In this document: piece by piece, positions 17,256-26,112 of the stretch
Numbering within the stretch: the first letter of the stretch is position 1
Layout of the letters: every line of letters starts with the position of its first letter
Assembly (NCBI GenBank): GCA_021732045.1
Contig: JAKFWK010000005.1
Location: 62,001 to 126,000 of the forward strand
Source of the DNA: Sulfurimonas sp.
Lineage (GTDB): Bacteria; Campylobacterota; Campylobacteria; Campylobacterales; Sulfurimonadaceae
Direction: 5' to 3'
DNA: 64,000 bases
Position numbers and translations under genes: made by a program
Notes under the pieces: model-generated
The model's input: the letters and a program-made list of their open reading frames with translations, nothing else
Databases searched by the model: none
What the model was told of the DNA's origin: nothing

Positions 17256-17771
17256 TTACAGCTTTGTAATTTTTAGTAGTGCTAATGCTACTCTTGCGCC
17301 ATCAGTAATTGTTCTAGCTGAGAGTGTAGCACCCGTTTTAGCTGGAATGTCTTGATTTAACATAAGAGGATTACTTTCGCTTTTGTTATCAAACAGCTCT
17401 AGCCAAGTTTTACTCGGAAGATACTCTGCTGGCTCATTGAATGCCACTATCTCAATAGATTTGATTTTTTTATCAGTTGTAATAAGATAAAGAGTAACTG
17501 CATTTTTTGTTCGTATTTTTTTGTTAACAAGTACGCCATATCCTGCAACTTTAGAGCCATTTTTTGCGATGAAAACACGATAAAGTTTTGTATCGATTTT
17601 CTGTTTTGATGCAGTTGATAACTGTCCTATTTGAGCATCGTTCAAGTTTATATTTTTTGTCTCAATAGATTTCATGCCAAATGTACGCCCAGTTATAGCC
17701 ACTGGATCGGCTAGATTTTGTGCAGTACCTAATGAGAAAGAGAGAAGTAAAAGTAGTGTTATTTTATTCAA
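17256..17771 (-). CDS. Periplasmic FMN-binding-domain protein with flavinylation motif
   Basis: The 171-residue protein has a signal peptide (cut near TAQN, residues 16-19) followed by an FMN-binding domain like those of RnfG and NqrC. The motif KTGATLSART at residues 145-154 contains T146-G147-A148-T149, a variant of the SGAT/S flavinylation site. ApbE would attach FMN through a phosphoester to T149. The transferase gene is divergently encoded 108 nt away, which supports this. The protein should be a single-electron carrier in the periplasm, coupled to the two membrane proteins downstream and perhaps to the cytochromes beyond. Confidence 0.85.
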   Translation of the reverse strand: MNKITLLLLLSFSLGTAQNLADPVAITGRTFGMKSIETKNINLNDAQIGQLSTASKQKIDTKLYRVFIAKNGSKVAGYGVLVNKKIRTKNAVTLYLITTDKKIKSIEIVAFNEPAEYLPSKTWLELFDNKSESNPLMLNQDIPAKTGATLSARTITDGARVALALLKITKL

Positions 17772-17798
17772 GAGATAACTCCTATATTTTGATGTAAG

Positions 17799-17812
17799 AG
17801 TATAATTATACT
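17799..17812. promoter_or_regulatory. Palindrome with overlapping divergent -10 elements
   Basis: AGTATAATTATACT is a perfect 14-nt palindrome. It contains TATAAT on the plus strand (17801-17806) and on the minus strand (17805-17810). A start from the minus -10 gives a leader of about 27 nt for the FMN-binding protein gene; the plus -10 would serve apbE with about 67 nt. One polymerase would exclude the other, and a dimeric regulator could bind the palindrome. Confidence 0.5.
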
Positions 17813-17879
17813 TAAAGAGGATAGAAAAACTCTTTTATTAAACAAGCGAAAAAAGTAATAAATATGATAAGATGCAATT

Positions 17880-18800
17880 ATGAGACTAATTTTAATTCTA
17901 TTTTTTATGGCTTTAACTCTTTTTTCTAGTGAGCGAATGCAAGTTCATATGGGAACCATGATAAGTGTTAAGATAGATGATGAAAATGCTACTGATGCAG
18001 TGTTTAGTCTATTTAAAGAGCTGGATGAGAGCCTATCAACATATAAAAGCAACTCCGAAATCTCAAGATTAAACAGATATGGCAAGTTGCAGTTAACTTC
18101 GCAAACAAAAACTCTACTTGAGAGATCTTTGGAGATTTCAAAATTAACAAACGGTGTTTTTGATGTGACAATCGGAGCACTTAGCCATGGAGCATATCGC
18201 TTTGGTGGAAACGAGAGAGTTCCAAATAAAACCGAGCTCAAAAGAGCGCTCGTAAATGTTGGAGCGGACAAACTGACTATCAAAGAGGATTACGCATTTT
18301 TATCTCATGGAGCGATTGTGGATTTGGGCGGAATTGCAAAAGGTTACGCGGTTGACTTGTCTATTGAACTTCTAAAAAAAAGAGGAGTTGATAGAGCAGT
18401 AGTGGCAGCAAGTGGTGACATTGGCTGTATTGGAGTATGTGAAATTGCTATAACTGACCCATTTTCACCAAATAAAACATTCGCAACCATCCACTCAGTG
18501 CTTCCTATTTTTGCAGTTAGCACGAGCGGAAATTATGAGAGGTTTATAAAAAACAAAACACACAATCATCTACTTAATCCAAAAACAGGCAAATCCGAAC
18601 AACTCTTCGCATCAGTTACTTTAATGGATAATGGTGACAACACACGACTTGATGCAATGGCTACAGCAGTTTCTATTATGAGTCTAAAAGATGCCATTGC
18701 TCTGCTTCGGCGTGAAAAGATCAGCTTTGTTTTGGTTTTAAACAGTAGGGAGATAATTAAGAGCGAATTGCCTGATGGTGTAGTTGTAGATTTTTTTTAA
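17880..18800 (+). CDS. apbE: FAD:protein FMN transferase
   Basis: The 306-residue protein has a signal peptide (ending near LFSSE), so it acts in the periplasm. ApbE landmarks are MGTMISVKI, the flavin-binding DLGGIAKGYAVD, STSGNYERF, NHLLNPKTG and the Mg2+-site region TRLDAMATAVSIM. It transfers FMN from FAD to Thr or Ser in the SGAT-type motif of partner proteins. The likely substrate is the FMN-binding protein encoded divergently at 17256-17771, with which it may share a promoter region. Length is normal (about 300-350). The ribosome site is weak. Confidence 0.92.
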   Translation: MRLILILFFMALTLFSSERMQVHMGTMISVKIDDENATDAVFSLFKELDESLSTYKSNSEISRLNRYGKLQLTSQTKTLLERSLEISKLTNGVFDVTIGALSHGAYRFGGNERVPNKTELKRALVNVGADKLTIKEDYAFLSHGAIVDLGGIAKGYAVDLSIELLKKRGVDRAVVAASGDIGCIGVCEIAITDPFSPNKTFATIHSVLPIFAVSTSGNYERFIKNKTHNHLLNPKTGKSEQLFASVTLMDNGDNTRLDAMATAVSIMSLKDAIALLRREKISFVLVLNSREIIKSELPDGVVVDFF

Positions 18801-18830
18801 AAACTAAAATCTTTTTCTGTATTGATAAAT

Positions 18831-19598
18831 CTAGGGAAGTCGCACTAGAGAATCTTTTATATCACTAAGACGCACAAAAATAAACCCCTCTTTGCGTAAG
18901 GCATTTATAGCCTCAATAAACCCCTCTCTTGTTCCTGATTCTGGATGGTTCATGTGGGCAATAGTAATATCACCAGCATGTGCACTTTTGATTTGTTGTG
19001 CAACTTTTAAAGCGTCATATGAAGCACCAGCATCTCCCAGTACAGAAAAGCCGATAACTTTAACTCCACTTGAGAGAGCAATTTCAACTGCCTGCTCATC
19101 ATAGTGAGCGGTTCCTGCTCTGAAGAAAGTTGGTTTTTTACCTGTTAGTGCAAATATTTTTCTACTGTTTTCATCTATCTCTTCGATTATTTCGGCTTTT
19201 GAAGAGGTTCCAATAATACCATAAGCGGCTTTTGCGTTCATAGAGAGAGGTTTATGTCTGGATCCATGATTGGCAATTTCAAAATTTGGACTTGAGGCAA
19301 GTTCTAGGAATATTTTAGGATTTGAGTCAATCCATCGTAGGTTAATAAAAAGTGTGGCAGGAATATGGTTGTCGCTTAAAAATTTGATTAGTTGTGCGTC
19401 ATATTGAGAACTCTGCACACTTCCACCACATGCATCAAAAGTAAGAGCTATCTCTTTTTTTGTTGTGTTAAAAGATTTGATTACTCCTGTAACACTCTCC
19501 CCCCACTGTTTGGGTGCAGAATCAGCTAGAAGAGCAGAAGCCATAAAAAATAGATATATAAATTTAAGAGTAGAACTCTGTTTTTTGATTTTATACAT
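18831..19598 (-). CDS. Secreted polysaccharide deacetylase
   Basis: The protein (255 residues from the ATG at 19598) has a signal sequence around residues 12-28 and a NodB-type deacetylase domain. Motif 1 is TFDACGG, giving the catalytic Asp. The metal histidines are in NHGSRHKPLS, and later motifs are FFRAGTAHYDE and IAHMNHPESGTR. It should remove acetyl groups from cell-wall or capsular sugar in the periplasm. The open frame extends to a TTG at 19616, but the ATG at 19598 overlaps the upstream gene's stop by 8 nt and keeps the signal sequence intact. It follows the methyltransferase gene in a minus-strand run. Confidence 0.85.
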   Translation of the reverse strand: MYKIKKQSSTLKFIYLFFMASALLADSAPKQWGESVTGVIKSFNTTKKEIALTFDACGGSVQSSQYDAQLIKFLSDNHIPATLFINLRWIDSNPKIFLELASSPNFEIANHGSRHKPLSMNAKAAYGIIGTSSKAEIIEEIDENSRKIFALTGKKPTFFRAGTAHYDEQAVEIALSSGVKVIGFSVLGDAGASYDALKVAQQIKSAHAGDITIAHMNHPESGTREGFIEAINALRKEGFIFVRLSDIKDSLVRLP

Positions 19599-20517
19599 AA
19601 GAGGCAGTTTTCTCAAAAACTAAATTTTTTAAGCCTCTCTCTTCATTTATGTTTGCAAATTCTTCTAGATTTTGAACTCTTTTTACAAAACTAAACTCTG
19701 GCGCGACCTCTTTAAATAGCTCTATTAGATAAGATGAATCTAAATCTGGTGAGTTTAGGCATGCCAAAACAGTGCAATTGTCACTCGCCAATTGCGAGAG
19801 TTTCGCGATGATTTTTATATAATCTTTTGAAGCCTCAAAACTCCCTTTTTGCAGTGTTGGCGGGTCAATTATGATAAGCTCATATAGCCCTTTTCTTCTT
19901 ATGCCAGAGAATGATTTAAGTATGTTGTACGGTAAAAACGAAACATTTTTAGTCTCTAGGTTATTTAGATGATGATTTGCTCTTCCAGTTGTGAGCGCAC
20001 TTTTGCTCATGTCAACATTTACAACACTTTTTGCCCCGCCAAGCATAGCAGCAATGCTAAAAGCGCAAGTATAGGAGAATAGATTTAGTACATTTTTGTC
20101 TTTAGAATTTTCTCTTACAAACTCCCTGCCATTTTTCATGTCGGCAAAATAACCACTATTTTGGTTTGAGCGTAGGTTCAGTTTTATCTTCATACCATTT
20201 TCAACTACAAAAATATCCTCTTTTAACTCACCAACTATAACTTCAGTTGGAGAGCCACTTTTATAGCGTCTTTGGAGGATTATGATTGTGTGGGATGTGC
20301 TTTGAATATACTCTTTTAACATGCCGATAAGCTCTGTCTCAAGCCCGCTTTGTATCTCAAAATATAGTGCCACGCTAAGTATTTTATCAATAGAGTCAAT
20401 AGTTAAAAAACTCCACTCATCATAGACTCCACCGCGTCCATGAAAAAGGCGTTTGAACTCGTTTGATAAATTTTTTGAGTTATTTTGTAGATGATTTTTT
20501 AGTTCTTCTATTTTCAT
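19591..20517 (-). CDS. Class I SAM-dependent rRNA methyltransferase, RlmI-like
   Basis: The 308-residue protein contains a Rossmann-type methyltransferase domain. The SAM loop region is NLFSYTCAFSIAAMLGGAKS, the acidic residue VVNVDMSKSAL and the catalytic motif IIIDPPTLQKGSF. These match the COG1092/RlmI group of 23S rRNA cytosine-C5 methyltransferases. It is about 90 residues shorter than RlmI and lacks the N-terminal PUA domain, so the target is uncertain. The upstream neighbour is a TonB-like gene 6 nt away; the downstream neighbour overlaps. Confidence 0.8.
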   Translation of the reverse strand: MKIEELKNHLQNNSKNLSNEFKRLFHGRGGVYDEWSFLTIDSIDKILSVALYFEIQSGLETELIGMLKEYIQSTSHTIIILQRRYKSGSPTEVIVGELKEDIFVVENGMKIKLNLRSNQNSGYFADMKNGREFVRENSKDKNVLNLFSYTCAFSIAAMLGGAKSVVNVDMSKSALTTGRANHHLNNLETKNVSFLPYNILKSFSGIRRKGLYELIIIDPPTLQKGSFEASKDYIKIIAKLSQLASDNCTVLACLNSPDLDSSYLIELFKEVAPEFSFVKRVQNLEEFANINEERGLKNLVFEKTASYV

Positions 20518-20523
20518 TTTATG

Positions 20524-21273
20524 CTACTTTTTAATCGAGAAAGATATTGGCAGTATTAGGGTTGTGACTTTTTTTGGCTTCGGCAAAATTTCATCTTTAA
20601 GCGAGAGTACAGACTCTAGTGCTGAGTTGTCTAAAAGCTCTCTTCCTGAGGATTTGTTGATGGTAGCATCTAGGAGCTTTCCGTTTGTGTCTATGATCAT
20701 TTTTATCTCTGTTGTTCCTCCCCAGCCCATTTTTTGGGCTCTATTTGGATAGTATAGATTTTTGGTTGCCATATCTCTGATTGATGAGAAATTTGTTGTC
20801 ATAAACTCGTCGTCTTGCTCTTTTTGTATCTGTTTTGGCGTAATTGGTTCACTTTTTTTTGTTATCTCGTGAGTATATTGTTCTATAGATGGTGCTTTTG
20901 TTGGTTGCAGATGCAAAAGCTTTGTCTCTGCTGGCTGTATTTGGATAATCTTCTCTTGAATAAACTCTTTTTTTACTAAAGAAGTCTCGCTTACTGCCTC
21001 TTGAATAGCTTGTTTTTTAACAACTATTTTTTGGGTTATTACGCTCTCCTTAACAATACTCTTTTTTGGTTCTTGCAGTTTCTTGTTTTTGTTCATTGGA
21101 CACTTCGGCATATCGCAGTTGCAAATACACTTCATTGGTATAGCTATCTTCCCTTGCTCTTTTTTCTGGAAACTATAAAAGTAAAAAAAATAGAGAGCTA
21201 TAAGTATTATGTGAAAAATAAGCGATGCGATAAGAGCCTTTTTGTTGTTGCTTATAAGTGTTTTTATATTCAT
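20524..21273 (-). CDS. TonB-family energy-transducer-like protein with Cys-rich stalk
   Basis: The 249-residue protein has one transmembrane helix (residues 14-35), a long K/E/Q/P-rich periplasmic stalk, and a C-terminal TonB domain (about 165-249). Recognisable parts of that domain are NLYYPNRAQKMGWGGTTEIKM and INKSSGRELLDNSAL. TonB proteins carry proton-motive energy from ExbBD to outer-membrane receptors. No exbB or exbD is adjacent. Unusual is a cluster of four cysteines, C49, C51, C53 and C58, with flanking methionines, just outside the membrane. This could bind a metal or form disulfides. The last residues (ILPISFSIKK) fit the final TonB strand. Confidence 0.78.
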   Translation of the reverse strand: MNIKTLISNNKKALIASLIFHIILIALYFFYFYSFQKKEQGKIAIPMKCICNCDMPKCPMNKNKKLQEPKKSIVKESVITQKIVVKKQAIQEAVSETSLVKKEFIQEKIIQIQPAETKLLHLQPTKAPSIEQYTHEITKKSEPITPKQIQKEQDDEFMTTNFSSIRDMATKNLYYPNRAQKMGWGGTTEIKMIIDTNGKLLDATINKSSGRELLDNSALESVLSLKDEILPKPKKVTTLILPISFSIKK

Positions 21274-21311
21274 AAACTATCAATATAGCAGAACAAAACC
21301 AGTTGGTTTTG

Positions 21312-22712
21312 TTAAGTTCTCTCCCAAAAAGTACCGTTTGGAGTATCCATCAAGCTAACTCCAAAAGATAAAATTTCATCACGAATAGTGTCAGATAAGG
21401 CGAAATCTTTTGCTTTTTTTGCCTCATCTCTCTTTATGATAAGTTCGGCAATTTTTGCTTTTGCATCTTCATTCAAACCAAATTGAAAATATTCAAACGG
21501 ATTTTTAGCCCCAAAGCCAAGAATTTTTTCTATGTATGTTAGATTTGAGAGCGTCTCTTTTTTTAACTCTTTATGTTTCCCTGCTGTATCTAGCGTCTCA
21601 TTTGCAGAGCTTATCATCTCATCTATCAGGGCTAGTGCGCTTGAGATGTTCAGATCATCGCTTAAAGTATCTAACAGTTTCTCACAAAAAGCTGTTCTCT
21701 CATACGCGTTAGCTAAACCAAAAAGGCGTTTTTTGAGTCTATAAATCCTATCTAGGCGTTTTTTTGAAGACAATAGATCATCTTCGTTGAAATTAAAGTT
21801 GCTTCTGTAGTGTGTGCTAAGAAGATAAAATCTTAAAACCTCGCCATCATATGCTTTTAGAGCATCTTTGAGAAAAAAACTATTTCCCAAGCTTTTGCTC
21901 ATCTTCTCGCCATCAATATTTACAAAACCGTTATGCATCCAGTAGTTTGCCAGAGGATGAGAGGTTGCACATCTAGTTTGAGCAGCTTCGTTTTCGTGAT
22001 GTGGAAAGAGCAGGTCAGCTCCGCCACCGTGAATGTCGATGGCATAAGGACTACTTACAGTTACAAAATGTTTTTCTATCATGGCAGAACACTCTATGTG
22101 CCACCCTGGACGACCAGAGCCAAATGGTGAGTTAAATGAAACACCACCATCATTGACGCTCTTCCATAGAGCAAAATCAGCACTATTTTTCTTCATGGAC
22201 GAACTCTCAACCCTTTGGAATTTATCGCCCTCATCTTGAACTCTATTTGAAAGAGTGAGGTACTTGCTATCAGATGCTGTGTCAAAATAGACATCGCCAT
22301 CTTCGGTTTTATAAGCGTGTTTGTTATCTATGAGTTTTTGAATAAGTTCAAACATGGCATTAAGTGATTCTGTTGCTTTTGGCTCAATATCAGGTTTTTT
22401 TATACCAAGAAACGCCATTTCTCTATGATAAGCAGTTGTGTAAAAATCCGTAATCTCTTTTATGGTTCTGTTTTGTTCTTGTGCTTTTTTGATTATTTTG
22501 TCATCAATATCGGTTATATTTCTTGCATAGATTACACTGTATCCATTTGCTTCTAAAACACGCACTAAAAGGTCAAAAACCAAGGCACTTTTTGCATGTC
22601 CTAGATGAGCATCATCATAAACAGTCGGACCACATACATAGAGCGAAACTTTGCCTTCAACCATTGGAGTGAATTTTCGTTTTGTTTTCTGTACAGAATC
22701 AAATATATGCAT
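21312..22712 (-). CDS. cysS: Cysteinyl-tRNA synthetase
   Basis: The 466-residue protein has the CysRS landmarks: YVCGPTVYDDAHLGHAKSAL with the HIGH-type HLGH, zinc-site segments (first Cys at residue 28; WHIECSAM; the HGGGADLLFPHHENE block), and KMSKSLGNS. It attaches cysteine to tRNA-Cys in the cytoplasm. The C-terminal anticodon-binding part is complete. The start overlaps the 3' end of murJ by 14 nt, so both belong to one minus-strand transcript. Confidence 0.97.
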   Translation of the reverse strand: MHIFDSVQKTKRKFTPMVEGKVSLYVCGPTVYDDAHLGHAKSALVFDLLVRVLEANGYSVIYARNITDIDDKIIKKAQEQNRTIKEITDFYTTAYHREMAFLGIKKPDIEPKATESLNAMFELIQKLIDNKHAYKTEDGDVYFDTASDSKYLTLSNRVQDEGDKFQRVESSSMKKNSADFALWKSVNDGGVSFNSPFGSGRPGWHIECSAMIEKHFVTVSSPYAIDIHGGGADLLFPHHENEAAQTRCATSHPLANYWMHNGFVNIDGEKMSKSLGNSFFLKDALKAYDGEVLRFYLLSTHYRSNFNFNEDDLLSSKKRLDRIYRLKKRLFGLANAYERTAFCEKLLDTLSDDLNISSALALIDEMISSANETLDTAGKHKELKKETLSNLTYIEKILGFGAKNPFEYFQFGLNEDAKAKIAELIIKRDEAKKAKDFALSDTIRDEILSFGVSLMDTPNGTFWERT

Positions 22713-24105
22713 GAAGAAACCTTTTGATTATTAGAAATATTATAGATAAAATAGGTATAGATACAAGTAAATATAGCGAGTATTTTGAGTGAAACATACT
22801 AAAAAAATCTTTTGTTCCAAAGGCTTTTATGGTCAGTATAAAACCAACAATTCCGCTTGCAGTTGTTGCAAATGCTAAGCCTTCGACGCCCATCGGTTTA
22901 ATTAACGCTAAGCTAAGAGCTACATAAAAAACCAGTGAGATTGTAGCTATTTTAGCGGCTCTTAGTTGCATCTGTTTTGCATATATCCAGAGTAAAAATA
23001 GTTTTTGTAGTCCAAATGGAAGCAGTCCAATCATATACATCTGCAAAACAGTCGTTGTTGTTTGCGTATTTTCAGCCGTAAAAGCACCTCGCTCAAAGAA
23101 AAAATGAACCATTTCGTAGGCTAGGATATATCCACCTAATGTGCTCATCGTCAGCAGGAATGCTAAAAACCAGAACGCTTTTGTTAAAAAGGCTAAAGCT
23201 TTTTTCTCATCCGAGTTTTTAAGATATTTTGAGATTTGCGGAAACAGAGCTATAGAGGTGGCGATGGCAAAAAGAGCGAGTGGGAGTTGAAAAATACGGT
23301 TAGCATAGTAGAGATAAGAGATAGATCCAGCCGTTAAAACAGAAGCTAAGAAAGTATCTAAAAATCCACTAATTTGAGCAGTTGAGTTCCCCCACATGGC
23401 TGGAAAAAATTCTCTACGGAACTTTCTTGTATCTTTTTTTATAATCTTTGATTTTACTCTTAGGTACTTAAATCCACCAAGTAAAATACCCATAAGTCCT
23501 AGTTTTTTCACAGCAATGATGTGGACAGCTAGTTGAGCAATCCCGCCGATAACAACGCCAAAACTTAGATAGTAAACTATTTCACTTTGAGATTTATCTT
23601 TTGAGAGAATTAGAGCCAAAATTAGTGATATATTTAAGAGCGCAGTTGAAAATGCTGAAGTTGCGAAGTGGTGTTTATATTGCAGCATTGTGCTCAAAAA
23701 AGTAACCATAAAGATTAGTGGCAGATACCAGAAGTTTATGGCCACAAACGGTGCCGCTAGCTCTATTGTTGCATCGTTAAATCCAACTGCGATTAACTTT
23801 GTTGCAAGTGCAGGAAGTAAATTTACTAGAAGAGTTATTATGAGTATGATGGAAGAAAAAAGTAAAAATATATTTGCCGAAAATACGCTTTTATGGATAG
23901 AGCGAGCAAACGCTGGGATAAAAACCTGTGTAAAAGCACCTTCAGCAAAGATACGACGAAAAAGATTTGGGAGCTTAAATGCTATGAAAAATATGTCACT
24001 GTATATATTTGCACCAAGAGCTGCTGCTGTCATCAAATCTCGTATGAAACCCAAAATTCTTGATACTAAAATTCCAAAACTATTTGTAAATATTGCTCTA
24101 ATCAT
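22699..24105 (-). CDS. murJ: Lipid II flippase
   Basis: The 468-residue integral membrane protein starts IRAIFTNSFGILVSRILGF IRDLM in two halves, the hallmark of MurJ/MviN. It continues with FRRIFAEGAF, a loop essential in the family, and has about 13-14 hydrophobic helices to the end. It moves lipid-linked peptidoglycan precursor from the cytoplasmic to the periplasmic face of the inner membrane. Basic residues in helices 1 and 2 expected for the central cavity are present. Overlaps cysS downstream. Confidence 0.93.
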   Translation of the reverse strand: MIRAIFTNSFGILVSRILGFIRDLMTAAALGANIYSDIFFIAFKLPNLFRRIFAEGAFTQVFIPAFARSIHKSVFSANIFLLFSSIILIITLLVNLLPALATKLIAVGFNDATIELAAPFVAINFWYLPLIFMVTFLSTMLQYKHHFATSAFSTALLNISLILALILSKDKSQSEIVYYLSFGVVIGGIAQLAVHIIAVKKLGLMGILLGGFKYLRVKSKIIKKDTRKFRREFFPAMWGNSTAQISGFLDTFLASVLTAGSISYLYYANRIFQLPLALFAIATSIALFPQISKYLKNSDEKKALAFLTKAFWFLAFLLTMSTLGGYILAYEMVHFFFERGAFTAENTQTTTTVLQMYMIGLLPFGLQKLFLLWIYAKQMQLRAAKIATISLVFYVALSLALIKPMGVEGLAFATTASGIVGFILTIKAFGTKDFFSMFHSKYSLYLLVSIPILSIIFLIIKRFLHAYI

Positions 24106-24195
24106 GGGCTTCTTTGTGATTTTTACGAAAGTTTAACAAATATTTGATTAAAATGAACGGTTTAATTTTATAAATTTATTTTTAGGATGGGTGCA

Positions 24196-26100
24196 GTGGG
24201 ACTATTTGAAAAAAATGATAATGTCATTCAAAAACCAATAACCGTACATCCAACAATTATTAAAACACAATTTGTTGCAAAAGAGATTGCTGAGCTTGCA
24301 AAAAGACATAATATATCACCAAATACATTGGATTTTAAAATACTTGAAGTTGAAACATATACCAGAACCAACAAAGAAAAGAGTGAAGCAGATTGGGAAT
24401 TAATTGATGATGAAATGCTTCATAAGATAAGCGATGATGCTGAAATTTTAAATAAAAATTTTCAGATAAAACAGATATATGAAGTTAAAATATTTTTAAG
24501 AGAAAATGATTCTATTTTTAAAAATTTTAACTCAGCAGTCGGTGCAAATGCAACAAAGTGCAAGATATATCTAAGTATAAAAGCAGGTTCGAAAATTAAA
24601 GTTGATAAAACATTTGAGAAAGAGTTTGTGGACTATATAAATAAAAGTAAAGTTCGTGCTGGAATTTTAATCTATGTATTTGACAAAATGCTCAAAGAAC
24701 TTGTTTTAAAGATTTCAGCACAAGCAAAAGTAGATGGAACTTTAAGCTATGATAAATCTATAACCCTCCTTATTGCCGAGTCTCATGAGCCGGTAGCAAC
24801 AATACACGACAATCTGATTTTTCACTATAAAAAGGACACAACGCAGCCGATTAATGGTGCTATTGATTACTCCAAAAGAGGTTTTATTAATGGTGTTGGC
24901 GAAGGCAATCTGCTTATTGAGTATATAAAGCCAAAAAAAGGTCAGCCTGGTAGAAACTGCTCTGGAGAGTTTTTAGATCCAATGGAACCATTTGTTAGAT
25001 ATGCCCCTTCATTTGGCGTTGATGATACAATAAGTGTTATAGAGAAGGCAGACACTATAGAGTATGTTGCTAAAAAAAGTGGGTACATAGTTTTAGAAAA
25101 TGGAGTTTATCAGATAAAGTCAGATTTGCAAGTGAATACCATAGATTTTAAAACAACTGGCTCAATCGTCTCTGGTTTAGATTCTGATATAGCTTTGAAT
25201 GTAAAAGAGAGTGATTTTGAAAAAGATGCTATTGGTGAAGGAATGGAAGTTGAAGTAAATCAAATAGATGTAGAGGGGAATATTGGAGCCAGAGTAAAAG
25301 TTAGAGCAAGAAGAGCAACTATAAATGGTCAAACCCACAAAACATCAGAAGTTAATGCAGATGAGCTGACAATAACAGTACATAAAGGTTTAGCAGTTGG
25401 TAAAAATATTAAAATTGGACGATTAGAATCTGGAGAAGTTAGAGGTAGAATGGTTTCAATCGGACAAGCAGTCGGAGGAGATATAAGAGGTCAAGAGATA
25501 GAAATTTCTCTCTGTGGTTCACATGTTAAAGCGACCGCTTCAAAGCTTATAGAGATTAAAAAATTACAAGGAAGTGAAAATATTTTTACAATAGATCCGC
25601 TGGTTCATAAAGAAAAAGAGGAGCTATTTTCAGAAAATATGGATAACATAGATGAGCTTGGAAAAGAGACCAAAGAGATTGCTAAAGAGATAGTTAAATA
25701 TGAAAAGTTAGTAAAAGATAACACAGCTGCATTCAATGAGATAAGAAAAAAATTAATTCACTATCAGCAAAACAAGATTGCAATGCCAGCGTCTTTTGTT
25801 GATAAGTATAAACAATTTCAAAAAATTCAAGAGCACTTAGAGTTAATAAAAAAAGAATATATTGAAAAGCAGGAGAGATTTAAATATTTAACAATGAAAA
25901 TTGCCTCTTTTCAAGAGAGTATATTTGAAGCAAGAATTATAAATAGAGATAAATGGAATGGATATAATGAGTTGATTTTTAAGTTAGTAAGCCCATCAAT
26001 AGACATAGTATATAAGCCGTTTGAGGGTTCAACAGAGCAGATTTTTGCTCTTGTTGAAACAGAAGAGGGAACTTTTGAAATTAAACCAGTACATGAGTGA
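24196..26100 (+). CDS. fapA: FapA family (DUF342) flagellar-assembly-type protein
   Basis: The protein of about 634 residues has the DUF342/FapA architecture. An N-terminal alpha/beta region (to about 190) is followed by a central right-handed beta-helix-like repeat section (about 210-460; GRLESGEVRGRMVSIGQAVGG is typical), then a C-terminal coiled coil (about 475-590) rich in K and E. FapA influences polar flagellation in Vibrio. The frame opens at ATG 24187, but AGGA (24184-24187) overlaps that ATG and is correctly spaced for the in-frame GTG at 24196, giving MGLFEKN, so I chose the GTG. No other flagellar genes are adjacent; ruvA follows at 12 nt. Confidence 0.82.
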   Translation: MGLFEKNDNVIQKPITVHPTIIKTQFVAKEIAELAKRHNISPNTLDFKILEVETYTRTNKEKSEADWELIDDEMLHKISDDAEILNKNFQIKQIYEVKIFLRENDSIFKNFNSAVGANATKCKIYLSIKAGSKIKVDKTFEKEFVDYINKSKVRAGILIYVFDKMLKELVLKISAQAKVDGTLSYDKSITLLIAESHEPVATIHDNLIFHYKKDTTQPINGAIDYSKRGFINGVGEGNLLIEYIKPKKGQPGRNCSGEFLDPMEPFVRYAPSFGVDDTISVIEKADTIEYVAKKSGYIVLENGVYQIKSDLQVNTIDFKTTGSIVSGLDSDIALNVKESDFEKDAIGEGMEVEVNQIDVEGNIGARVKVRARRATINGQTHKTSEVNADELTITVHKGLAVGKNIKIGRLESGEVRGRMVSIGQAVGGDIRGQEIEISLCGSHVKATASKLIEIKKLQGSENIFTIDPLVHKEKEELFSENMDNIDELGKETKEIAKEIVKYEKLVKDNTAAFNEIRKKLIHYQQNKIAMPASFVDKYKQFQKIQEHLELIKKEYIEKQERFKYLTMKIASFQESIFEARIINRDKWNGYNELIFKLVSPSIDIVYKPFEGSTEQIFALVETEEGTFEIKPVHE

Positions 26101-26112
26101 GGTTAGTTTAGG

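Noticed and set aside
23690..24136. Plus-strand open frame of 148 codons inside murJ
   Set aside because: Antisense to a clear MurJ; no ribosome site and no recognisable protein features.
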